The notes under the pieces are model-generated. The model had not been told where the DNA came from. It was given only the letters and a program-made list of their open reading frames with translations, and ran no database searches. Positions 15,267 to 22,139 of a stretch of DNA of 25,179 nt are shown here, piece after piece (within the stretch, counting starts at the first letter, position 1; each line of letters opens with the position of its first letter). The position numbers and the translations under genes were made by a program. The stretch is from Rugosibacter sp. (GTDB taxonomy: Bacteria; Pseudomonadota; Gammaproteobacteria; Burkholderiales; Rhodocyclaceae), in contig JAUSQB010000472.1 of assembly GCA_030652715.1 (NCBI GenBank), forward strand, positions 1 through 25,179. The letters run 5' to 3'.

Positions 15267-16628
15267 ATGGCTAAACCAAGATCCATCTATTCCTGCACCG
15301 AGTGCGGCGCGACTGCCCCCAAATGGCAAGGCCAGTGCCCCGGTTGCGCACAATGGAACACGCTGGTCGAGGCCGTGATGGAAACCGCCACACCCGCCGG
15401 GCGCAGCTTTGCCTCGCTGGCCGGAGTGAGCAGTTTGCAAACGCTGAGTAAAATTCAACCACGCATTGAGCCGCGCCAGCCCACCGGCATCGAGGAATTC
15501 GACCGCGTGCTCGGCGGCGGCCTGGTCGCCGGCGGCGTGGTGCTGATCGGCGGCGACCCCGGCATCGGCAAATCCACCTTGCTTTTGCAAGCCTTGGCGC
15601 GCCTGGCGCAGACTAACGAGAACGTGCTCTATGTCTCGGGTGAAGAGTCCGGCGAGCAGGTGGCCTTGCGCTCGCAGCGCTTGCAGCTGGATGTCGGCAA
15701 CATGCAAATCCTCACCGAAATCAATCTCGAAAAAATCCTCGCCACGCTGATAGCCTCGCGCCCGGCAGTCGCGGTCATCGACTCGATTCAAACCCTGTGG
15801 TCAGACGCGCTGCAATCCGCGCCCGGCTCGGTCGCGCAAGTGCGCGAATGCTCGGCGCAGCTCACGCGTTTTGCCAAGCAAAGCGGCACCTGCATCATTC
15901 TGGTCGGCCACGTCACCAAGGATGGTTCGCTGGCCGGGCCCCGCGTGCTGGAGCATATTGTGGACACCGTGCTGTATTTCGAAGGCGACACGCACTCGAG
16001 CTTTCGCCTCGTGCGTGCGTTCAAAAACCGCTTCGGTGCGGTGAATGAACTCGGCGTATTCGCCATGACCGAAAAAGGCCTGCGGGGCGTGTCCAACCCC
16101 TCAGCCTTGTTTTTGTCGCAACATTCGCTGGATGTCGCCGGTTCGTGCGTGCTCATCACGCAAGAAGGCACGCGCCCGCTGCTGGTGGAAATTCAGGCGC
16201 TGGTCGATACCGCCTTCGGCAACCCGCGCCGCTTAACGGTGGGGCTGGAGCAAAATCGCCTGGCCATGCTGCTTGCCGTATTGCATCGCCACGCGGGTGT
16301 CGTGTGTTCCGATCAGGACGTATTCGTCAATGCCGTCGGCGGCGTGAAGATCACCGAGCCCGCAGCGGATTTGGCCGTGCTGCTGGCGATCGTCTCGTCC
16401 CTGCGCAACAAACCCTTGCCCGGCAAATTTGCCGTGTTTGGCGAAATCGGCCTGGCTGGCGAAATCCGCCCCGCCCCGCGCGGACAGGAGCGCTTGAAAG
16501 AAGCCGCCAAGTTAGGCTTCACCCACGCCATCGTACCCAAGGCCAACGCGCCTAGGCAGCCGATCAAGGGCATCGAGGTGATTGCGGTGGATCGGGTGGA
16601 GGAAGCGATTGAGAAAATGCGCGGATGA
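15267..16628 (+). CDS. radA: DNA repair protein RadA (branch-migration ATPase)
   Basis: 453 residues. N-terminal zinc finger with Cys10, 13, 24 and 27 (CTECGATAPKWQGQCPGC); RecA-like ATPase with Walker A GGDPGIGKST (95-104); the RadA-specific KNRFG motif (in LVRAFKNRFGAVNELG, about residue 255); and a C-terminal Lon-like domain (VNAVGGVKITEPAADLAVLL, FGEIGLAGEIRP). RadA is a helicase-like factor in recombination intermediates and natural transformation. All parts are intact. No protease catalytic Ser/Lys pair is expected in the RadA Lon-like domain. Confidence 0.97.
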   Translation: MAKPRSIYSCTECGATAPKWQGQCPGCAQWNTLVEAVMETATPAGRSFASLAGVSSLQTLSKIQPRIEPRQPTGIEEFDRVLGGGLVAGGVVLIGGDPGIGKSTLLLQALARLAQTNENVLYVSGEESGEQVALRSQRLQLDVGNMQILTEINLEKILATLIASRPAVAVIDSIQTLWSDALQSAPGSVAQVRECSAQLTRFAKQSGTCIILVGHVTKDGSLAGPRVLEHIVDTVLYFEGDTHSSFRLVRAFKNRFGAVNELGVFAMTEKGLRGVSNPSALFLSQHSLDVAGSCVLITQEGTRPLLVEIQALVDTAFGNPRRLTVGLEQNRLAMLLAVLHRHAGVVCSDQDVFVNAVGGVKITEPAADLAVLLAIVSSLRNKPLPGKFAVFGEIGLAGEIRPAPRGQERLKEAAKLGFTHAIVPKANAPRQPIKGIEVIAVDRVEEAIEKMRG

Positions 16629-16746
16629 GCAGGGCAACTCAAAAACTCACAGCAAGGTGGCCGCGATGGTGGGCTTAGTCTCTTGCCAACCAACTGGAAA
16701 TCGACCACAATAAGGCACCTATTTTGGTTTGATTAAAAGGCATGCC

Positions 16747-17079
16747 ATGGAACAAGTGCTCGCTTCGTGCTCAGTCAGCATTACTGAACTAAAACGTAGT
16801 CCCAGCGCCGTGCTGGAACAGGCTGGCTCCGAACCTGTCGCGGTGCTTAACCATAACCGTCCGGCAGCCTATCTTTTATCGCCTAAGGTTTATGAGGCCA
16901 TGCTGGAACGGCTGAGTGCTGACCTGCGGCAGACCATACAGGAAGGCATCGACAGCGGCCCGGCCATTCCGGCTGATCAGGTATTCACTGAACTCAACGT
17001 GCGTTACGCCGATACTGCGCAAACAGCCAAACCCAGAAACAATACCAAACCCAGAAACAATACCAAACGCAACGCGTAA
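16747..17079 (+). CDS. Phd/YefM-family (StbD-like) antitoxin
   Basis: 110 residues from the ATG at 16747, chosen because AAAAGG (16735-16740) lies six bases upstream; a TTG at 16729 is less likely. The N-terminal half fits the Phd/YefM fold that binds DNA and represses the operon (SVSITELKRSPSAVLEQAGS, EPVAVLNHNRPAAYLLSPKV, YEAMLERL). The C-terminal half should wrap the toxin. The tail contains a six-residue tandem repeat, KPRNNT-KPRNNT, from an 18-bp DNA duplication. The stop overlaps the toxin start by one base (TAATG). Confidence 0.88.
   Translation: MEQVLASCSVSITELKRSPSAVLEQAGSEPVAVLNHNRPAAYLLSPKVYEAMLERLSADLRQTIQEGIDSGPAIPADQVFTELNVRYADTAQTAKPRNNTKPRNNTKRNA
17027..17062 (+). repeat. Tandem 18-bp duplication in the antitoxin C-terminus
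   Basis: CCAAACCCAGAAACAATA occurs twice in perfect tandem (17027-17044 and 17045-17062). It keeps the frame and duplicates a basic, Asn-rich hexapeptide at the end of the antitoxin. Confidence 0.9.
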
Positions 17080-17393
17080 TGCTTGGCGTTACCTTTTCGC
17101 CCAAGGCAAGGCAAGATCTGGTGGAGATTGGCGACTTCATCGCCAAGGACAGCCGCGCCAACGCTCGGCGTTTTGTCGCCAAACTGATGACGCAATGCCA
17201 GCGCATTGCCCATGCACCGATGGGTTATCCCAGCCGGGAAGACTTGGCTGCCAGCCTGCGTATGGCCTCCATGGGGCGGTATGTCATCTTCTTCCGCGTG
17301 TTGGATGATATGGTTCGCATCGAGCGGGTGCTCCACGGCGCGCGAGATATGCCAGCCATCTTCGGGCAAGGCGTACAGCGCACAGCCGAATGA
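17079..17393 (+). CDS. ParE/RelE-family toxin
   Basis: 104 residues: VTFSPKARQDLVEIGDFIAK at the N-terminus, RFVAKLMTQCQRIAHAPMGY in the middle and RYVIFFRVLDDMVRIERVLHGARDM near the end, the usual signature of ParE/RelE-superfamily toxins. The closing HGARDM is typical of ParE-like rather than RelE mRNA-cleaving members, so gyrase inhibition is more likely than ribosome-dependent RNA cleavage, but the target cannot be fixed by sequence. It is translationally coupled to the antitoxin upstream. The reading frame is complete. Confidence 0.88.
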   Translation: MLGVTFSPKARQDLVEIGDFIAKDSRANARRFVAKLMTQCQRIAHAPMGYPSREDLAASLRMASMGRYVIFFRVLDDMVRIERVLHGARDMPAIFGQGVQRTAE

Positions 17394-17425
17394 TTGGAGC
17401 GCCATAACCCATGCCACTCTCCTAG

Positions 17426-17632
17426 AACGAAATCCGCTCGCGCGCCTTGACCTTCTCAAAACACTGGGCGGACGCCGCCTATGGCTACAAGGGCGCGGCC
17501 ACCGACGCCACCCGCGTGGCCTTTCTCTTCGAACGCTACCAGGCGCTGACCAGCCTGCTGCCCGCGCAAGCCACGCGCAAAAAGTCGGCGCTGGCGATAT
17601 GGCGCGAAAAGGCCGCTGACGGCAATGTGTAG
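17426..17632 (+). pseudogene. Gene remnant, possibly of a class I DNA methyltransferase
   Basis: Most of the 309-base gap between the toxin and the Mrr-like gene. Immediately after a stop at 17423 the frame reads NEIRSRALTFSKHWADA, which resembles the N-terminus of large class I SAM-dependent DNA methyltransferases of type IIG/BREX kind. It continues with VAFLFERYQALTSLLPA and a Lys/Arg-rich end, more like the extreme C-terminus of a restriction-modification protein. No catalytic motif is present and no proper start codon or ribosome binding site is seen. My reading is N- and C-terminal ends joined by a large internal deletion. The family call is from memory of sequence style and could be wrong. 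Confidence 0.4.
17580..17595 (-). repeat. Dispersed motif copy, G type (GCCAGCGCCGACTTTT)
   Basis: Minus-strand copy inside the methyltransferase-like remnant; full 16-base match. Confidence 0.7.
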
Positions 17633-17702
17633 CGTCTTTCTTTGTCAGCCTTTACCCATGCCCCATCGCGCTGGCCTGCGAATAATTTTGAGAGAGGTTT
17701 GA

Positions 17703-18665
17703 ATGGCACGCCGTCGCAAAACTAAGGAATCCCCCACCACGGCGCTTTTCAAAGCGCCGTGGTGGATCAGCATTCTTTTTGCTGTGTTGGTGCTCATTTT
17801 TTTCAAAGCGGTATTGCCTTCAATGGCGGCATCCAACCTGATCCTGAAACCGATTGCCGCAGCCTTGTCTGGCATGGCCTGGTTGTTTTCCGGGGTTTTG
17901 TTTTTTGTTGGCTTGTTGTCTTTCGCCCGTGAAAAGTTTTCGACTGCAAAGTCTGCAAATCAACGGGTAACGCCAAAATATCGGGCTATCGCTGAGCAGC
18001 CAAAACAGAGTGAACCAGGCTCACCGAAAATTGAGCGGCCAAAACCAGATGAAGATCGCATCTGGAACGAATGGAAAGCGGTGTCAGCTACCACCAGTGT
18101 CAAACCAACGGAATGGAGTATTGGCCTCCTGCGTGATCTGGAATGGAAGCGCTTCGAGGATGTTTGCCAGAAGTTCTATGCGTTAAAGGGGATCAAGAGT
18201 GAAACCACGCAACTTGGCGCGGATGGCGGCATTGATATTCGCTTGTATCAGGATGATTCTGGCAAGCCTACGTCGATTGTTCAGTGCAAGGCCTGGGGTC
18301 GCTATGTTGGCGTGAAGCCAATCCGTGAATTGCTGGGCGTAATGGCTCACGAGAAAATCGAGAAAGCATTTTTCATGGCGTCGAGCCACTTTACCGATGA
18401 GGCAAAGGCTTTCGCCAAAACCAACCGGATCACGCTGATCGGCGGCGAAATGCTGGTGGCGATGATTAAGCGTTTGCCTGACACTCAACAGCAAGAGTTG
18501 CTGGCTTTCGCCACCGAGGGCAACTTCACTACGCCGACATGCCCATCGTGCGGCATCAAAATGCGATGTGTTTCTGGCTCGAAGGGCAAGTCTGCTTTCT
18601 GGGGTTGCCAGAACTATCCACGATGTAAACAGAAGATAGGCGTGCGAGCTACTGCTGCGTCTTGA
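17703..18665 (+). CDS. Membrane-anchored Mrr-like restriction endonuclease with zinc ribbon
   Basis: 320 residues. Two membrane helices (about 20-40 and 52-74) follow a short basic N-terminus. The Mrr-type PD-(D/E)xK nuclease domain spans about 138-260: WKRFEDVCQKFYALKG with E152, the core GADGGIDIRL with D174/D178, and VQCKAW with Q194 and K196. A topoisomerase-type zinc ribbon closes the protein (C280, C283, C302, C308; FWGCQNYPRC). All catalytic residues are present. Such proteins are thought to cleave modified or foreign DNA, but substrates are mostly untested. Ribosome binding site AGAGAGG at 17691-17697. A 32-base perfect palindrome lies in codons 11-21. Confidence 0.88.
   Translation: MARRRKTKESPTTALFKAPWWISILFAVLVLIFFKAVLPSMAASNLILKPIAAALSGMAWLFSGVLFFVGLLSFAREKFSTAKSANQRVTPKYRAIAEQPKQSEPGSPKIERPKPDEDRIWNEWKAVSATTSVKPTEWSIGLLRDLEWKRFEDVCQKFYALKGIKSETTQLGADGGIDIRLYQDDSGKPTSIVQCKAWGRYVGVKPIRELLGVMAHEKIEKAFFMASSHFTDEAKAFAKTNRITLIGGEMLVAMIKRLPDTQQQELLAFATEGNFTTPTCPSCGIKMRCVSGSKGKSAFWGCQNYPRCKQKIGVRATAAS
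17734..17765. repeat. 32-bp near-perfect palindrome inside the Mrr-like gene
   Basis: CCACCACGGCGCTTT (17734-17748) is followed by TC and then its exact reverse complement (17751-17765): 15-bp arms with a 2-base centre. It begins 31 bases after the start codon. In mRNA it would form a very stable, GC-rich hairpin close to the initiation region. Confidence 0.85.
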
Positions 18666-18707
18666 TTGCCTGATCTTTTCGATTAACACTTGCTCGGTTG
18701 CGCTCAT
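18663..18707 (-). pseudogene. Possible N-terminal fragment of an antitoxin (DUF2281/VapB-like)
   Basis: On the minus strand a good ribosome binding site (AGGAG, about eight bases upstream) precedes an ATG at 18707. The frame reads MSATEQVLIEKIRQS, which resembles the first helix of DUF2281-type antitoxins (M-ATE-LIEKIR-LP). After 15 codons it runs into the 3' end of the Mrr-like gene and loses likeness. It looks like a truncated gene cut when the nuclease gene arrived. Short, so uncertain. Confidence 0.35.
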
Positions 18708-18952
18708 CGTGTTTACTCCTGTCGGGCCGGTGACATACTCAGTCGGGTTAAATGAGGCTGCATGCACAGACTGGTTGGGATTGTGCGGTGATTTTTATGT
18801 GTTGGCGGTTTCAAGTCATAGACGCTAAACCAAAGGATGGCGGCCAAGAGAAGACATGAGTTGCCGTATCACCATCGCCGACTTTCTGGCTATGGTTGGT
18901 TTGACCACTGTGTGATATGCAGCAGTGTGTTCAGTTTTTCTTTTGAGCTGCT
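18666..18952. other. Intergenic stretch without an intact gene
   Basis: About 290 bases between the Mrr-like gene and the HI1419/HI1420 locus. It holds the antitoxin-like fragment at its left end and one copy of the dispersed motif (18870-18887). I see no convincing coding frame on either strand and no terminator. The base composition and lack of frames suit decayed accessory DNA. Confidence 0.6.
18870..18887 (+). repeat. Dispersed motif copy, T type (CACCATCGCCGACTTTCT)
   Basis: Lies in non-coding DNA between the Mrr-like gene and the HI1419/HI1420 locus, so no protein-level constraint explains it. Confidence 0.7.
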
Positions 18953-18973
18953 GAATAAACGTCTTGTTTATTC
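18953..18973. promoter_or_regulatory. Inverted repeat over the -35 region of the HI1419/HI1420 locus
   Basis: GAATAAAC (18953-18960) and GTTTATTC (18966-18973) are perfect 8-base arms around GTCTT, covering the -35 element at 18964-18969. Position and symmetry suit an operator for autorepression by the antitoxin's helix-turn-helix. Confidence 0.5.
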
Positions 18974-18992
18974 GTATCCCAAAATATACAAT
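18964..18992 (+). promoter_or_regulatory. Sigma-70-type promoter of the HI1419/HI1420 locus
   Basis: TTGTTT (18964-18969), a 17-base spacer, then TACAAT (18987-18992). The predicted start near 18999 almost coincides with the remnant toxin ATG at 19000, so that message would be leaderless or nearly so. The intact antitoxin downstream would still be transcribed. Confidence 0.5.
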
Positions 18993-18999
18993 CTAAACC

Positions 19000-19111
19000 A
19001 TGAAGGCCATTTACACCACGGAAGTTTTTGCTGCCTGGTTTGCCGGCTTGCGAGAAGTCATCGCAGGCGAAAGATATCAAGGCCGCGCTGAAACTGACGC
19101 GCGAACTATAG
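19000..19111 (+). pseudogene. HI1419-type (RelE/HigB superfamily) toxin gene, internally deleted
   Basis: The frame from ATG 19000 begins MKAIYTTEVFAAWFAGLR, the N-terminus of upstream addiction-module killer proteins (HI1419 family; E-FA-WL-GLRD). From 19055, in a different frame, the DNA reads KSSQAKDIKAALKLTREL and a stop at 19109, the C-terminus of the same family (DK-TQ-KDI--A-KLA-EL). Intact members have about 100 residues; only about 36 codons remain, so about 190 bases of the middle are missing. The product cannot be an active toxin. The antitoxin gene 13 bases further on is intact. Confidence 0.75.
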
Positions 19112-19124
19112 AAAGGACAGAGGC

Positions 19125-19439
19125 ATGACACTTAAACTGCGCAAATGGGACGTGGTAGAACACTTGAAGAGCGATGAAGATATTGCGCTTTATCTGGACG
19201 CCTGCCTGGAAGAGGCGGGTGATGATGCGGCGTTCATCGCCAAGGTGCTGGGCGACATCGCCCGCGCCAAGGGCATGAGCCAGTTGGCGCGCGATACGGG
19301 GCTGGGGCGTGAAAGCCTGTACAAGGCGTTGTCCGGGGAGGGAAATCCGAGCTTTGCCACCATCCTCAAAGTGATGGGCGCGCTGGGTGTTGAACTGCAC
19401 GTCAAGCCGCATGCCGATACACCTGCCACCGTGACGTAA
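19125..19439 (+). CDS. HI1420-type addiction-module antitoxin (HigA-like HTH)
   Basis: 104 residues: MTLKLRKWDVVEHLKSDEDI at the start, YLDACLEEAGDDAAFIAKVL, then an HTH with GMSQLARDTGLGRESLYKAL and SGEGNPSFATILKVMGALGV. This is the putative addiction-module antidote family (HI1420/TIGR02684), a DNA-binding antitoxin normally paired with a HI1419-type toxin. The ribosome binding site AAAGGA lies at about 19113-19118. The protein looks complete although its toxin gene upstream is destroyed, so it is an orphan, perhaps kept as a repressor or as protection against a homologous toxin elsewhere. Confidence 0.88.
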   Translation: MTLKLRKWDVVEHLKSDEDIALYLDACLEEAGDDAAFIAKVLGDIARAKGMSQLARDTGLGRESLYKALSGEGNPSFATILKVMGALGVELHVKPHADTPATVT

Positions 19440-19462
19440 TGTGGATATATTGCTGCCGTGTT

Positions 19463-19478
19463 GCCAGCGCCGACTTTT
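19463..19478 (+). repeat. Dispersed motif copy, G type (GCCAGCGCCGACTTTT)
   Basis: Full 16-base match in the 78-base gap between the HI1420-type antitoxin and the ABC permease gene; non-coding. Confidence 0.7.
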
Positions 19479-19517
19479 CTTTGCCTGAACGTTCCCGACA
19501 ATAAATAAAAACACGTA

Positions 19518-22013
19518 ATGCACAATTTCAATCTGATCTGGCGCATGCTGCGCCGTGACTGGCGGGCGGGGGAGCTTACGGTGGTGGGCCTGGCGATTGT
19601 GCTGGCGGTAGCGGCTTTAACCGGTGTGGGCTTTTTGACTGACCGCGTGGAGCAGGGCTTGAAGCTGGAGGCGCATCAGTTGCTGGGGGGCGATTTGCTG
19701 CTCACGGCGGATCATCCCTGGGCGGCGGATTATTCGGTTGAGGCGGCGGCGCGCGGCTTGCGGGTAGCGCAGAGTGTGACTTTTCCGAGCATGGTGCAGA
19801 CCGATGGCGCGGACGGCTTGGCAACGCAGCTGGCGGAGATCAAGGCGGTGTCGGAAAGTTATCCGCTGCGCGGGGCTTTGCGCATTGCGCCGGGCTTGAA
19901 TACGCCGGATGCGACAACGCAGGGCGTGCCCAGTATGGGCGAGGCCTGGCCGGATGAACGCTTGGCGACGGCTTTGAATTTATCCAAAGGCAGCCAGCTG
20001 GCGCTGGGTAATACGACGGTGACAATAGGCGCGATTCTGACGCTGGAGCCGGATCGTGGCACGAATTTGCTGGCTTTAGCGCCGCGCTTGATGATCAATC
20101 TGGCGGATTTGACCACCACGGGGCTGATTCAGAATGGTAGCCGTGCAAGGTACCGGTTGCATCTGGCAGGCGAACCTGCGGTAGTAGCCGGTTTTGGCGC
20201 ATGGGCCGAAGCGCGGCTGGGGCGTGGCGAAAAGCTGGAAAGCCTGGATAACGCGCGGCCGGAGATTCGCAACATTACCGAGCGCGCACAACGCTTTTTG
20301 CGGCTGGCAGCGTTGCTTGCCGTGGTTTTGGCAGCAGTGGCGGTGGCCTTGGCGGCGGAGCGCTACATGCGGCGGCATCTGGATGGGTGCGCTGTGATGC
20401 GCTGCCTGGGGGCGTCTAGCGCACAAATTTTGCTGATTCATGGTGGCGAATTTTTACTGTTCGGCTTGTTGGCAACGCTCGCTGGTTGCGGGCTGGGTTA
20501 TGCGGTGCAGGCGGTGTTGCAGCAGTTGCTGGGTGGCTTTTTGGTGACGGCTTTGCCTGCACCTTCCCTTTTGCCCTGGGTGCAGGGTCTCTTGGTCGGA
20601 ATGATTCTGGTGGGTGGTTTTGCCTTGCCGCCATTGTTGCGGCTGCGTCACGCGTCCACTTTGCGCGTGTTGCGGCGTGAAATGGCATTTGAATCGGCGT
20701 CTGTCATGGCTTATTTATTGGGTAGCGTGTTGCTGGCTGGCTTGATGCTGTGGATGGCGGGCGGCTTGAAACTGGGCTTGATGGTGCTGGGCGGATTTCT
20801 TGCCGCATTGGTTGTGTTCACGCTGGTGCTGCGCGGCTGGGTGGGGCTGCTGGGATGGGTGAGGCCAACGGGCGGTGGTTATGGCTGGCGGCATGGGCTG
20901 GTGAATTTGCGCCGACGGTTGAATGCGACCTTGGTGCAGGCCATTGCCTTAGCGCTCGGGCTCACCGCCTTGCTGCTCTTCACCGTGGCGCGCGGCGATT
21001 TATTGGCGAGCTGGCAAAAGAAGCTGCCGCCGGATGCGCCGAATCGGTTTGTGATCAATATCCAGCCGGATCAGCGTCCCGCCATCGCCGACTTTTTCAG
21101 ACAACACGGCTTGCCGCCCCCCGATCTTGCGCCCATGGTGCGCGGGCGTTTGGTGGCGATCAATGGCGTGGCGATTGAGCCTAAAAAGTACGCAGATGAG
21201 CAAGCGCAGCGCTTGCTTGACCGCGAGTTCAATCTATCGTGGACGGCTGATTTGCCTGCAGGCAATCGCGTGACTGACGGGCGTTGGCATGGCAATAGTC
21301 AAACGGCGGCGTTTTCAGTGGAGCAGGGCATTGCCAAAACGCTGAACCTGAAGCTGGGTGATCGCCTAGCATACGATATTGCCGGGCAGCGCGTTGAGGC
21401 AAAAATCACTTCGGTGCGTACGCTGGATTGGGATTCGATGCGCGTGAACTTTTTTGTCATCGCGCCGCCAGGTTTGCTCGATGCCGCACCGGCAAGCTAT
21501 ATCACCAGCTTTTATCTGCCGGACAATCGTGGGTCTTTCATCCCGGAGTTGGTCAAGGTGTTTCCCAATTTGACGGTGATCGATATTGCCTCGCTGGTAA
21601 AGCAGCTCAATGCCACGCTCGATCAAGTGGTGCGTGCGGTGGAACTGGTGTTTGGTTTTGCTGTTTTAGCCGGGCTGGCGGTGCTTTACGCGGCGTTGCA
21701 AGCGAGTAGCGACGAGCGTCAGCATGAGCTGGCGGTGTTGCGTGCGCTGGGTGCCAGGCGGCGGCAATTGGTGCGCGCGCTGCTGGCGGAGTTTCTGATG
21801 CTCGGCGCGATGGCCGGTTTGCTGGCGGGTATTGCGGCGAGCCTCATCGGCTGGGGCTTGGGGCGCTTTGTGTTTCAACTGGATTATTTGCCGCAGCCGC
21901 GATTGTGGTTCATCGGCATGGCGGCAGGCAGTGTGATGGTGACGACGGTGGGGTGGTTGAGTTCGGCCAAACTGTTGCGTCAACCGGCGATGGTGGCGCT
22001 GCGGGCTTCGTAG
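19518..22013 (+). CDS. FtsX-family ABC transporter permease (YbbP-like)
   Basis: 831 residues. The N-terminal helix (about 20-42) follows WRMLRRDWRAGELTVVGLAI and is followed by LTDRVEQGLKLEAHQLLGGD, close to E. coli YbbP in pattern. A periplasmic MacB-type domain (about 45-255) leads to a first FtsX helix bundle (about 260-385). Further membrane segments (about 395-450) and a second periplasmic domain precede the last FtsX bundle (about 710-830; ASSDERQHELAVLRALGARR). YbbP partners with the ATPase YbbA, often beside the esterase TesA; neither is encoded in the window, so its ATPase must lie elsewhere. The frame is long, GC-rich and intact. The substrate is unknown; lipid or lipoprotein handling is suspected for the family. 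Confidence 0.88.
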   Translation: MHNFNLIWRMLRRDWRAGELTVVGLAIVLAVAALTGVGFLTDRVEQGLKLEAHQLLGGDLLLTADHPWAADYSVEAAARGLRVAQSVTFPSMVQTDGADGLATQLAEIKAVSESYPLRGALRIAPGLNTPDATTQGVPSMGEAWPDERLATALNLSKGSQLALGNTTVTIGAILTLEPDRGTNLLALAPRLMINLADLTTTGLIQNGSRARYRLHLAGEPAVVAGFGAWAEARLGRGEKLESLDNARPEIRNITERAQRFLRLAALLAVVLAAVAVALAAERYMRRHLDGCAVMRCLGASSAQILLIHGGEFLLFGLLATLAGCGLGYAVQAVLQQLLGGFLVTALPAPSLLPWVQGLLVGMILVGGFALPPLLRLRHASTLRVLRREMAFESASVMAYLLGSVLLAGLMLWMAGGLKLGLMVLGGFLAALVVFTLVLRGWVGLLGWVRPTGGGYGWRHGLVNLRRRLNATLVQAIALALGLTALLLFTVARGDLLASWQKKLPPDAPNRFVINIQPDQRPAIADFFRQHGLPPPDLAPMVRGRLVAINGVAIEPKKYADEQAQRLLDREFNLSWTADLPAGNRVTDGRWHGNSQTAAFSVEQGIAKTLNLKLGDRLAYDIAGQRVEAKITSVRTLDWDSMRVNFFVIAPPGLLDAAPASYITSFYLPDNRGSFIPELVKVFPNLTVIDIASLVKQLNATLDQVVRAVELVFGFAVLAGLAVLYAALQASSDERQHELAVLRALGARRRQLVRALLAEFLMLGAMAGLLAGIAASLIGWGLGRFVFQLDYLPQPRLWFIGMAAGSVMVTTVGWLSSAKLLRQPAMVALRAS
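21081..21096 (+). repeat. Dispersed motif copy, T type (GCCATCGCCGACTTTT)
   Basis: Inside the ABC permease gene, read there as AIADFF. It differs from the G type at the fifth base only. Confidence 0.65.
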
Positions 22014-22069
22014 GATTGCAAAAACAGCAAATAGAAGCTTGGCGAACGCAAGGTGAGCGTGTGTTGGCG

Positions 22070-22078
22070 TGATAAAAT
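22070..22078 (+). promoter_or_regulatory. Possible extended -10 promoter for thrS
   Basis: TGATAAAAT matches an extended -10 element (TGn + TAAAAT). The -35 region 17 bases upstream (AAGGTG) is poor, as is often seen with extended -10 promoters. Transcription would begin near 22085 and run through the stem-loop at 22105. Confidence 0.4.
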
Positions 22079-22104
22079 CAAGCCCATTTCTTGTAGCGGC
22101 CTCT

Positions 22105-22139
22105 AGCGGTCACACGCGGTTCTGTGGCCGCTTTGTTTT
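22105..22139 (+). terminator. Terminator-like hairpin in front of thrS, with an alternative pairing
   Basis: AGCGGTCACA (22105-22114) pairs with TGTGGCCGCT (22123-22132), ten pairs with one G-U, followed by TTGTTTT. An upstream AGCGGCC (22095-22101) pairs perfectly with GGCCGCT (22126-22132) and would disrupt it. It is either the terminator of the ABC permease gene or an attenuator in the thrS leader, since the candidate promoter lies upstream of it. I see no Thr-rich leader peptide. Confidence 0.55.

Noticed and set aside
16629..16746. Possible peptide SLANQLEIDHNKAPILV between radA and the antitoxin gene
   Set aside because: Only 17 codons, directly after a stop and without a start; no family recognised.
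18183..18767. Long minus-strand ORF across the Mrr-like gene
   Set aside because: It is a shadow of the nuclease gene, which has clear catalytic motifs. Only the short antitoxin-like fragment in a separate start context was kept, with low confidence.
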